Shown here one piece after another: positions 35,308 through 45,597 of a DNA stretch of 60,000 nucleotides (positions are counted from its first letter, which is position 1; each line of letters opens with the position of its first letter). The position numbers and the translations under genes were made by a program. The notes beneath the pieces were generated by a model. It was not told where the DNA came from and did no database searches. It worked only from the letters and a program-made list of their open reading frames with translations. Source of the DNA: Owenia fusiformis (taxonomy: Eukaryota > Annelida > Polychaeta > Sabellida > Oweniidae). The stretch covers positions 23,091,759 through 23,151,758 of the forward strand of contig CAIIXF020000009.1 of assembly GCA_903813345.2 (NCBI GenBank), given 5' to 3'.

Positions 35308-36540
35308 ACGGAATATGATGCAATACAATGCAGTGCAATATGATGTTATACAATGCAGTGCAATATGATGCAATACAATGTGGTGCAATATGATGTAATA
35401 CAATGCGGTGCAATATGATGCAATACAATGCAGAGCAATATTATGCAATACAATGTAGTGCAATATGATGCAATACAATGTAGTGTAATATGATGCAATA
35501 CAAAGCAGTGTTATATGATGCAAAAAATGCAGTGCAATATGATACAATACAATATAGTGCAATATAATACAATAAAATGCAGTGCAATACGATGCAATAC
35601 AATAAAGTGCAATATAATACAATACAATGCAGTGCAATGCAATACAGTGCAAAACAATGCCGTGCAGTGCAATACAATGTAGTTCATTTCAATACAATGC
35701 AATGCAATACAATGTGGTACAGTGCAATACAATGCAGTGTTATACAATACATCCCAGTTCAATACAGTGCAATACAATGTAGTGCAATGCAATGCCATAA
35801 AATACAAGACAATGCAATACAATACTGTGCAACACAATACAGTGCAATATAATACAATGCGGTACATTGCAATACAGTGCAATACAATATGGTGCAGTGC
35901 AATATATTGCTGTGCAATACAAAGCAATGCAGTGTAATACAATACAGTGCAACACAATGTGGTACAGTGCAATACAATGCAGTGCAATACAATACATCGC
36001 AGTCCAATACAGTGCAATACAATGTAGTGCAATGCAGTGCAATAAAATACAATACAGTTACAATGTAGTTCATTTCAATACAATGCAGTGCAATACAATG
36101 TGGTACAGTGCAATACAATGCAGTGCAATACAATACATCGCAGTTCAATACAGTGCAGTGCAATACAATACAGTGTAATACAATACATCGCAGTTCAGTG
36201 CAGTGTAATACAATACAGTGCAATACAATACATCGCAGTTCAATACAGTGCAATACAATGTAGTGCAATGCAGTGCAATAAAATACAATACAGTGCAATG
36301 CAATACAATGTAATACAATACAGTGCAATACAAAACAATGCAGTGCAATACAATTCATCGCAGTTCAATACAGTGCAATACAATGTAGTGTAATGCAGTG
36401 CAATGAAATACAATACAGTGCAATTCAATACAATGCAATACAATACAGTGCAATACAAAACAATGCTGTGCAATAGAATACAGTACACTGCAGTACAATA
36501 CAATGCAGTGCAATAAAATACAATGCAGTGTAATAAAATA
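35308..36540. repeat. 1.2-kb pentanucleotide-derived satellite (CAATA/CAGTG/CAATG)
   Basis: The whole stretch is built from 5-mers CAATA, CAATG, CAGTG, CAGTT and TAATA in varying order, with higher-order runs such as TACAATGCAGTGCAATACAA. Because 5 is not a multiple of 3, the repeat is open in several frames on both strands, which creates long spurious frames (up to 199 codons). Confidence 0.95.
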
Positions 36541-38480
36541 AAATACCTGCCAACCTCTCAGAGAAAAAAAACAGGAGTTTTTTTTAAAAAAAACAGGAGA
36601 ATCCAGGAGATATTTTGCAAAAAACAGGAGAAAAACAGGAGACTTTTACTGAAAAAACAGAAGAAAACAGGAGACTTCTTTTAAAAAACAGGAGAAAACA
36701 GGAGGTTTCTTTTAGAAAACAAGTTACCATCTAAAAAACAGGAGAAAACAAGAGACTTTCAGTCTAAACAGGAGATTTTCTTTAAAAAACAGGAGAAAAC
36801 AGGAGACTTCTTTTAAAAAACAGGAGAAAACAGGATGTTTCTTTTAGAAAACAAGAGACTTTCAGTCTAAACAGGAGATTTTCTTTAAAAAACAGGAGAA
36901 AACAGGAGACTTCTTTTAAAAAACAGGAGAAAACAGGAGGTTTCTTTTAGAAAACAAGTTACCATCTAAAAAACAGGAGAAAACATGAGACTTTCAGTCT
37001 AAACAGGAGATTTTCTTTAAAAAACAGGAGAAAATAGGAGATTACTCGAGTCTCTAGCTTACAGCTAGACGAAACTTCATTGATTTCGTATGTACTGTGC
37101 TATACGCACCTACACGCATCTAGAACTCATTTTTAATAAATTTTATAAATATTTTTAAGAATATTAATCATATTTAGGATGAAGCGTTGCTTGTCTGGAT
37201 TTAGATATTTCAAAATTTCATTTCGGAGTTTGACACATGGTGAAATTTTCTCGCTGTAGCTAAAAATGGCTTCCGGTTCTGGACGTGAATAACATTTGAA
37301 ATTATTCTCGCTTAAAGAAATCAAATATAACAATAGATTCAGACGGGGATGTGAGCTGATGTTCTTCAAATCTATACATAAAGGTATATTTCATATTATT
37401 ATACCATATTTACTGTGCGTGTGACACAATGATTTACAATATTTATAATACTAAGGCAGCTCAATCTTCCTCCTCAAAGCCGGAATATAGAGAAGGCTTT
37501 GGACCGAAGTAAATAGGAGACTTCTTTTAAAAAACAGGAGAAAACAGGAGGTTTCTTTTAGAAAACAAATTACCATCTAAAAACAGGAGAAAACGAGACT
37601 TTCAGTCTAAACAGGAGATTTTCTTTAAAAAACAGGAGAAAACAGGAGACTTCTTTTAAAAAACAGGAGAAAACATGAGGTTTCTTTTAGAAAACAAGTT
37701 ACCATCTAAAAAAAGGAGAAAACAGGAGATTTTCAGTCTAAACAGGAGATTTTCTTTAAAAACAGTTTAAAACGTAGGGAGTATCGGTATCGATGTTGCA
37801 TCCTGGGAGCCAATCCTCCTTGGACCAGGATGGAAAAACCAAAAAGCTTACCGTAAATGTGACTGATAAATCTCAATCTTTGACAAACTTCAATGGTAAA
37901 ATCATTCAAACTTATTTAACATGATTTCTCTTAATGTATATACATGCTTAATCTTGGTAGGCTTACGCAATCGTGCATAAATAGACAAGATTATTCTTAC
38001 CCCGTTTCACGGACATACTTGCGCAGATTCTTATCGCCTCCACTCAGGAGATTATCTACGTAATACGCATGCGCTAGGATCGTAATAAAGGATGGATTCG
38101 CTCTTACTGATTAAAATTGTTGCGCGTGCGCTAATTTCCTTGTTGTTGATTGGACATTTATATTAGATTAATTTTGTTTTTCATGATTAGATGTCGCTGG
38201 AGTTAATTGACTTATATGTAAGATACTGGAGACGATCGATGAGTACTCGGATTCAAGTTAAAAATCGGGAGGTAGGAGGAAAAAACGGGAGGACACAGAC
38301 AAAATCTGGGGATTTTTACCTAAAACATGCTAAGTCTTTTGTAGAAATCGGGAGAAAAAATCGGGAGATGATGAAAAATTACAAAATTAGAAAATCGGGA
38401 GATGGCAAAATTGCGCAGGAGATGGGTTAAAAAAACAGGAATCTCCCGATTTAAATCGGGAGTTGGCAACTGTGAGATTA
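36541..38480. mobile_element. Composite element with CAGGAGAAAA satellite core
   Basis: The left end (CCTGCCAACCTCTCAGAG) and the reverse complement of the right end (TCTCACAGTTGCCAACTCCC) share TGCCAAC, suggesting short inverted termini. The interior is a satellite of AAAAAACAGGAGAAAACAGG plus AGACTTCTTTT, with a higher-order unit of ~135 bp that includes AACAAGTTACCATCTAAAA. It is broken by ~460 bp of unrelated sequence (37,045-37,510). At 38,260-38,470 the same motif appears as AATCGGGAGA. Confidence 0.6.
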
Positions 38481-39385
38481 GTCTAGTAGGAAGGTATGGT
38501 CCCCATGCACCCGAAAGATGTATTTTTTTAATGTACATTTTTGTGATCCTAAAGGTCCATACTTAAGATTTTTGCATGTTCCCAGAATGAAATATTGTCC
38601 CATGGTATCCATTGGCGGCCATCTTGTCGGCCATCTTGAATTTTTGAAAGAGTTGGTGTTAATTATCTCAAAGTACAATAACTTCAGAAGTTTTGAGAAT
38701 TGAAAGCTGTATGTGGTACCAAAATGAAGCTATTATAGTATCCTATATTATCAGATATAATAATTATGCAAATTGCCTCATTTGCATAAAATGTGACATC
38801 ATCAATCATAATTTTTGCCTCTTTACAACGGTATTGCATTATACCTTTCCGCCTGAGTGATCAGTCTTAGTCATTCATGAACATAAATGAATTTAAATAT
38901 ATAGGTACATTAATTTTGAACATATTTGCAATTGAAAGTTTTGGAAAAACATTGTCAGACACATGATTATGTAACTGAAAAGGGGCGTGGCACTTCTTGC
39001 GAAAGAATTGATGTTAATCATTTCAAAGTACAATAACTTCCACAGTTTTGAGAGTTGAAAGCTGTTAGTGGTACCAAACTGAAGCTATCACAATATCCTA
39101 TATTATAAGATACAAAAGTTATGTTAATTACCATATTTGCATAAAATATGACATCATCAATCATTATTTTTGCCCTTTTTCAACGTAATGCGTATTGCCT
39201 TTTCCTCTGAGTGACCAGTCTTGGTCTCTCATGAATATAAAGATATTAAATGTATACATTCATTTTAAACATATTTGCAATTGAAAGTTTGAACCTATTT
39301 GCATTGAAAGTTTTAGAAAAACATCATCAGAAATTAAGGTATGACCTTTCAAATGATTATTGTTCTGAAAAGGGGCGTGGCACTT
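38481..39385. repeat. Left inverted repeat with two ~365-bp subterminal units
   Basis: The units start at about 38,645 (GAAAGAGTTGGTGTTAATTA) and 39,001 (GAAAGAATTGATGTTAATCA), and each ends in AAAAGGGGCGTGGCACTT. Each carries an ATTTGCATAAAATRTGACATC block; the first also has ATGCAAAT facing it. Confidence 0.85.
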
Positions 39386-39399
39386 GTTGAAAATCTGTA

Positions 39400-40200
39400 A
39401 TGTCATTATATAGTCAATGTATCATTTGTAAAATACCCAGGGGTTCACTGAATACACAATTCTGTAGGGGTCCTAGGCTGAGCCCTCAGATATCATTATG
39501 TTCCCATACCAATCTGTCAAATTTCAATGTGTTTCCATTAATGCCCAAAAGCCATACCAAATATCCAAATATAAGACCAATGCTATATCCAATGTCCAAA
39601 TATAGGACTAATGCCATTCCAAATATCCCAAAAATATAAGACCAAGGGAATGCAAAATGTCTAAAGCCCCTTGAAGAAGGAAGAACTTTTAGGAAATGAT
39701 CCTAAACAACCTCAAATAAAGGACATTTGCAAAAACTAGACCAATCCCATACCACAAATGAGAGGTAACCTATTCTCCATGACCATTCTTGTACCACAAA
39801 GTAGAAAAATCTGACCATTGTCATACCTCAAAAGTCATATTTTGGGATCATTCTCATTCCAGATCCTAAAATTTGGATCCATTGCCATACCAAATGCTAA
39901 AAGAGGTACCCCCGTCAAGGTTTATATACAGTGAACCCCCCCGGTGTAAAATATAGCTTTTGACTTTTAGAAAGTAGCCCAGTGATGTCCCTTATTCCTA
40001 GCTTGTTCAGAAATTCTTGTTGGTCTGTTTGGCAGACATTTAAATTTCAGCCAAAGATATATAAGCTGTATCGCTTTTGAACTAAGTACTGTACAGATAC
40101 GAATGACCACATATCCCCATATCATTTTAGGATAGGCAATGAACTGAAATGGGTACCCACAGTATTTAGTTGTTAAAGCTATATAATTAACTCAATATGT
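39400..40200. other. Interior of the 5.5-kb element, imperfect AT-rich repeats
   Basis: Several imperfect copies of CCAAATATAAGACCAATGCC and CATACCAAATG at 39,540-39,900. No coding signal. Confidence 0.5.
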
Positions 40201-40219
40201 ATTAAGCCTGTACCTCAGT

Positions 40220-42300
40220 CCAATGTTTTATCCAAGACATCCGACTGGACTCTCAACTGACCTCTTCCAAAAACTCAGTGCTGATGTCAAAACACAGTAG
40301 GACCATCATCTTCAATGAGCTCCCGGTACCTTCAGAAGACCAACTAAAATATCTCATCAGCTTAAAAATCCAAGACCTATTTGATGAGGCTAAGACAAGA
40401 GGGTGGTATGCAGTTATGCAACCAATAGAAGTGGGATGCAGAGCCCAGCCTCTTCACTATGCTACCTTTTATCCAAGTTAGAACGATTTCCATCCCAGAT
40501 GCGAGGACAAGGAGTGGAGGAAACATCTGTGAAACACCATTGTGTTGGGCCAATTAGAAGACAAAAGCTTCTCTTGGGAAGGAGAGATGAAGCCCGCAGT
40601 GTTAGTGGACGGCTTCATCACTGGCAAGAGAGCTCCAACAGATGCTTCTTAAGAGATTACTTCAACTTAGTCATCCAAAGATTCTTCTTCCCAAGATAGA
40701 AACACTCAGGAAAAGAGAAGCATAGGACCAGGAAGACATTCTTTAAAAATCTCTATAGGCTCACATCAAATTTGTTAGGGAACCAAAGAGTGCCCATATG
40801 CAGGATCAATCAGAAGCAAATACTTTGGCAGCACACAGTGACCCAGATCGAGAGATGCCATTGGGTAATTTTCCAATTGACATCCCACCAGATTTATCAT
40901 CAAAACCGTTTGACCAGTCAGATTTCAAGCTTGATGAGGTAAGAACAATCATCAGGAAGGCTCAGCCTCAGGTCTAACAGGTGTGACATACAGGGTCTAC
41001 AAGAACTGCCGAAAGCTGTTAATACATCTATGGCGATTGCTAACAAGCATCCAGAACAAAAAAAATCTAGCAAGGAATTGGACTTTGGCGGAAAGGTGCT
41101 TCATTCCAAAGGAGCTAAAATTTGAGCGACTGAACCAGTTCAGGTAGACATCATTATTGGCAAGCATCCAGAACAAAAAAAATCTAGCAAGGAATTGGAC
41201 TTTGGCGGAAAGGTGCTTCATGCCAAAGGAGCTAAAATTTGAGCGACTGAACCAGTTCAGGTAGACATCATTATTGGATGCTGAGGGAAAGATCTTCTGG
41301 GCCATTATGGTCAAGCCTCGAAGTTGTTTCCTAGTTACCTGCCAAGCATTCGGAAAAGTGGTCTCCCAAGACATCATGGGGTACATATAGCAGCATAAGC
41401 CAACTTGTGAAGGAAGCCAAGAAAGAGAATCAGTAGTTTGGCTGGACAGAAGGCCTACCTAGTGTCCCTCACCAACTGATACTAGAGGTACAAGTTCACT
41501 TTCACGTACCAAAACCAACAGATGTAGTCAATCTGACAATGGGAAACACAAACTCCTTGAAGTTGCACAATACATTTTGCAATTATACCACTAATTAGCA
41601 GAGTTCGGAGAAAGGCATAGTGGCAGACTGCCCTGTATCAGTAGTTCTCTTCGTAACATCCATGAACGTACTGCTAAATGCAGGGATGATGCAGTGTAAG
41701 GTTCCACAAGCAAATGAAGGTGCAAAACACCTATCATACAGAGCTTTCATGGATGACATCACAGTTATGACCAGTTCAGTAGTGAGTACCAGATGGGTTC
41801 TATTAGCTATGTAAAGAATGGCAAACTGGACTTGCATGAAGTTAAAAGCCTACCAGATCAAGAAGCATGTTTTTGGTTGATGGCAAGCTTTCTCCAATGC
41901 AGTTCAAAATAAAGGGCAAGCAAATAGCAACAGTGCATGATAAAAGAATCAAATGTCTAGAGAAGATCTATGACAAAACCTTGTGTGGTTTGAACAATAC
42001 AGCTGAAGTCTCAAGGGACCTGGACAAGTGGCTTAAAGCCATTGACTCAAGTCATGTATCGGGGCGTTATGCCATTACTCCCCAATTTCAGTGGCCTTTC
42101 CAGATTTACGACATTACCTGGGAACCCTCACTTCAGCAATTCTTGAAATGGAATGACCTTTGGTCCATGGACCGAGGGGAGTTCAATTTCCTATTAAGAG
42201 CTTTCCTTGACCTGGTCTCAACTCCATCAAACCTCAGACTTTGGGGCAAGGAAGAAACTGCCAACTGCCCCAAGTGCATGGCAACTGAATGACACGTACA
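40220..42300 (+). pseudogene. Decayed reverse transcriptase (non-LTR-like, FMDD motif, C-terminal zinc-finger remnant)
   Basis: On the + strand, fragments in different frames form one RT-like protein. FDQSDFKLDEVRTIIRKAQP (about 40,910-40,970) is followed by a TGVTYRVYKNC-type thumb/finger 1 motif. AERCFIPKE, then AFMDDITVMTSS, holds the catalytic FMDD at 41,746-41,757. A C-terminal part has LRLWGKEETANCPKC, like the WGK..C..C zinc finger that ends some invertebrate RTs. Frames are broken many times and a 117-bp internal tandem duplication interrupts the RT domain (41,044-41,277). No endonuclease was recognised. The RT call rests on the FMDD motif and motif order. Confidence 0.72.
41044..41277. 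repeat. 117-bp tandem duplication inside the RT remnant
   Basis: The unit starting CAAGCATCCAGAACAAAAAA at 41,044 is repeated at 41,161 with about one difference. 117 is divisible by 3, so the duplication itself did not shift the frame. The near-identity shows that it is young. Confidence 0.92.
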
Positions 42301-42696
42301 TTAAATCATATACTCAGTATTTGGGTTACAGCTCCCACTGATGGACAATACAGATGGCATCATGATTGAGACTGAGGATGCCCATACTTTGATCTGGGCC
42401 TATCTTCAATATCTATCTTGCGTTTCTTTGATCTGGGCATTATTAACCACTACCACTTCTAACATGTCTCATCAGATTGACTTTTGCATATGTGACAATA
42501 AAATAGCCTGTCATATTGTGCTGTCATATTCGAGTTACACTATCATAATAAACACATCATGTACTCGTAAGCGGTGCACACAAGCTGCAAAATTTGGCCA
42601 ACATTTCACCAATGAGCAACATTGAGCTCTATCTACATGACGCTGCCAGAGCAGCTTCAGCCTTTGAAGTTGACATTAGTGTTTAGAAGTTAACAT

Positions 42697-43959
42697 TTTG
42701 AACAAGAAGTGCCCCCCCCCCTTTTCAGTTACATAATCGTGTGAAGTGTCAACACTTAATTTCTTATAGTTTTTCCAAAATTTCGATTGCAAATATGTTC
42801 AAAATTAATGTACCTATATATTCAAAATCATAAATGCTCATGAATAACCAAGACTTTAACCCAGAGGGAGAGATATTGGTCGTTACCATTGAAAAAAGCC
42901 AAAAATGATAGAGGTTGTCACATATTATGCAAATGGGAAAGTTTGCATGATTATTGCATTTTTTATAAGTATATTATAATACAGGTAGCTCCATTTTGGT
43001 ACCACTTACAGCTTTCAATTCTCAAAACTGTGGAAGTTATTGTACTTTCAAATGATTAACATCAACTCTTTCTCAAGAAATGCCACGCCTCTTTTCAGTA
43101 ACATAATCATGTGAAGTGTTATAACTTAGTGTCTGACAATGTTTTTTTCCAAAATAAATATGTTCAAAATTAATGTACCTATATATTCAAATTCATTTAT
43201 GTTCATGGATGACTAAGACTGGTCACTCGGGCAGCAAGGTATTGTGCGATACCGTTGTAAAGAGGCAAACATTACGATTAATGATGTCACATTTTGTGCA
43301 AATGAGACTATTTGCATAATTATTAATCTCATAATATTGGATACTATAATAGCTTCATTTTGGTACCACTTACAGCTTTCAATTCTCAAAACTGTGGAAG
43401 TTATTGTACTTTGAAATGATTAACATCAATTCTTTCGCAAGAAGTGCCACGCCCCTTTTCAGTTACATAATCATGTGTCTGACAATGTTTTTCCAAAACT
43501 TTCAATTGTAAATATGTTCAAAATTAATGTACCTATATATTTAAATTCATTTATGTTCATGAATGACTAAGACTGATCACTCAGGCGGAAAGGAATAATG
43601 CGATACCGTTGTAAAGAGGCAAGAATTATGATTGATGATGTCACATTTTATGCAAATGAGGCAATTTGCATAATTATTGCATCTGATAATATAGGATACT
43701 ATAATAGCTTCATTTTGGTACCACATACAGCTTTCAATTCTCAAAACTGTGGAAGTTATTGTACTTTGAGATAATTAACATCAACTCTTTCAAAAATTCA
43801 AGATGGCCGACAAGATGGCCGCCAATGGATACCATGGGACAATATTACATTCTGGGAACATGCAAAAATCTTTAGTATGGACCTTTAGGATTACAAAAAT
43901 GTACATTAAAAAAATACATCTTTCGGGTGCATGGGAACCCCTCCTTCCTACCCGTCTAG
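42697..43959. repeat. Right inverted repeat with three ~365-bp subterminal units
   Basis: The units begin near 42,697, 43,071 and 43,432, at AAGAARTGCCACGCC-type sequence, in reverse orientation to the left repeat. Each has a TGTCACAT..TGCAAAT..TTTGCAT..ATTATT block. The outermost part (43,785-43,959) is the terminal GATGGCCGACAAGATGGCCG region. Confidence 0.85.
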
Positions 43960-44914
43960 ATAGGGTCCTAAACAATGGTCTTTTGGACAGACCTTACTAA
44001 TACTATGTCAATACCAGAAGTTGTGAATGTTTGTCTCCCCAACTTTTTGTAGACGGTGTTCAAATTCAATGTCCATAACAATTTGCAGTAACATACAAGG
44101 TGGTGACATTTCATCATGTTAATGCCTTGTTCAGAAATTGTGTCACCCTGTAGCAAAAATGACAAAAACCTCCATGTTCCAAAAATTAAGTAAAAATTAT
44201 CCATTGTCATATATATTTAATCTCTTCAATATGACACAAAACATGATATATCTTCATAAAAAATGTGTTTTATTAACAGCTGCTGATTGATAATAATGTC
44301 ATAATATAAATCCAATGCTTTCAATAATTACGAGCTTTTAAAGTCCTTTTCAATAAACTATATCATATTTTTAGATACACGTTTATACCTAGTACATTGA
44401 ATATTGGCCAGGTTCATAGTGTCGGGTTCCAGGAAACCACTAACCATGCTTACTAATAAAATTTTAAGAAGTTTTCCAAAATTAGCATTCTACTATCTAT
44501 CTCACTCCAACCTATGACATCATGGAACTAGCCAACATACTGTATAAGTGTTTTTTAATCCGAGTGTTTAATTTGATGAATGGTCAAATTTTTTCATTTC
44601 CCTCATTTTAATTTACCTAATGACAAGAAACTTCCCATTGGATAACATTATGAAAATAATATTTCCAACGTTTAATTTTCCGAATGTGGTAAAAATCAGG
44701 CAAGAGGCAAATTAAATGATTAGGCAAAATTACCACTTATACAGTATTTTGGTAGTTCCACAATAATACATTGTTTTTTTTCTTCTGTGATATTTCTGAT
44801 CCAAGTTCATTGATATTTCTCATGATTGAATCTGTGAACTTCTTTTTTAAATGTCTCTGACAAATCCTCAACATTGAACCAATTTGATCGTTCACCTAAT
44901 CCAATATTATATCT

Positions 44915-45240
44915 AACACAGGTGAGGATTATGTCCAACACAGTTTAAGATTATGTCCAACAAAGTTGAGGATTATATCTACCATAGTTGAGGATTATAT
45001 CCAACATAGTTGAGTTGAGGACTATCCAACACAGTTGAAGATTATGTCCATGACAGTTGAAAATTATGTCCAACATAGTTGAGGATTATTAACAACACAG
45101 TTGAAGATTATGTCCAACATAGTTGAAGATTTTGTCCAACACAGTTGAGGATTATGTTCAACACAGTTGAAGATTATTTCCAAAACTGCTGAGGAATATT
45201 TTCAACAGTTGAGGATTATATCCAAAACAAACCCAGTTGA
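44915..45240. repeat. ~22-bp minisatellite, copy B
   Basis: Same GTTGAGGATTATGTCCAACA array as 17,935-18,260, with the same unit order and only point differences. This shows that the array was present before the copies separated and has been stable in length, unlike the two splice-site arrays. Confidence 0.85.
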
Positions 45241-45597
45241 AAGTCATATATTAGGAAATTGTTAATTAAGAACACTGCATATTTCCAAAAGAATGTGAGA
45301 TGCAGTGATGCAAAATGCTATAAATGGTTCCCCATATATCATGGTTTCCAGGAACATTTTTAATTTTATCTTATCTTTTACTTTGTGCAAGTAGTATATC
45401 ATGAAAATAAAGAAAAAAATTATTTACTCTTGACAAAGAGCTTACATAAATTATAATTTCTTAAAAGATTATGCACATCTTATGCTTGTATACAGCTTAT
45501 ATAAGTTGCTGCCCTTCCCACAGCAGAACAATGCAGCCTACAAATTGTATACCCAAACATTGGGTGAAACTTGAATAAATAAATTGAAATTAAATGT

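Larger units (their letters stand above)
38481..43959. mobile_element. 5.5-kb element: long TIRs of subterminal repeats around a decayed reverse transcriptase
   Basis: The ends are inverted (GTCTAG..TAGGAAGG on the left, its complement CCTTCCTACCCGTCTAGA on the right), and the similarity continues through CATGCACCCGAAAGATGTAT and GGCCATCTTGTCGGCCATCTTG. The left inverted repeat is ~0.9 kb and the right ~1.26 kb. Each is made of tandem ~365-bp units (two on the left, three on the right). Between them, at about 40,200-42,300, are remains of an RT open frame. Its right edge coincides with the left edge of duplicated copy B. Confidence 0.85.

Noticed and set aside
35254-36503. Many long overlapping open frames on both strands (up to 199 codons)
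   Set aside because: They arise from the pentanucleotide satellite, which lacks stops in several frames. The peptides are simple permutations of a few residues.
40278-42625. Individual frames in the RT region as separate genes
   Set aside because: They are fragments of a single decayed RT in shifting frames; none is complete.
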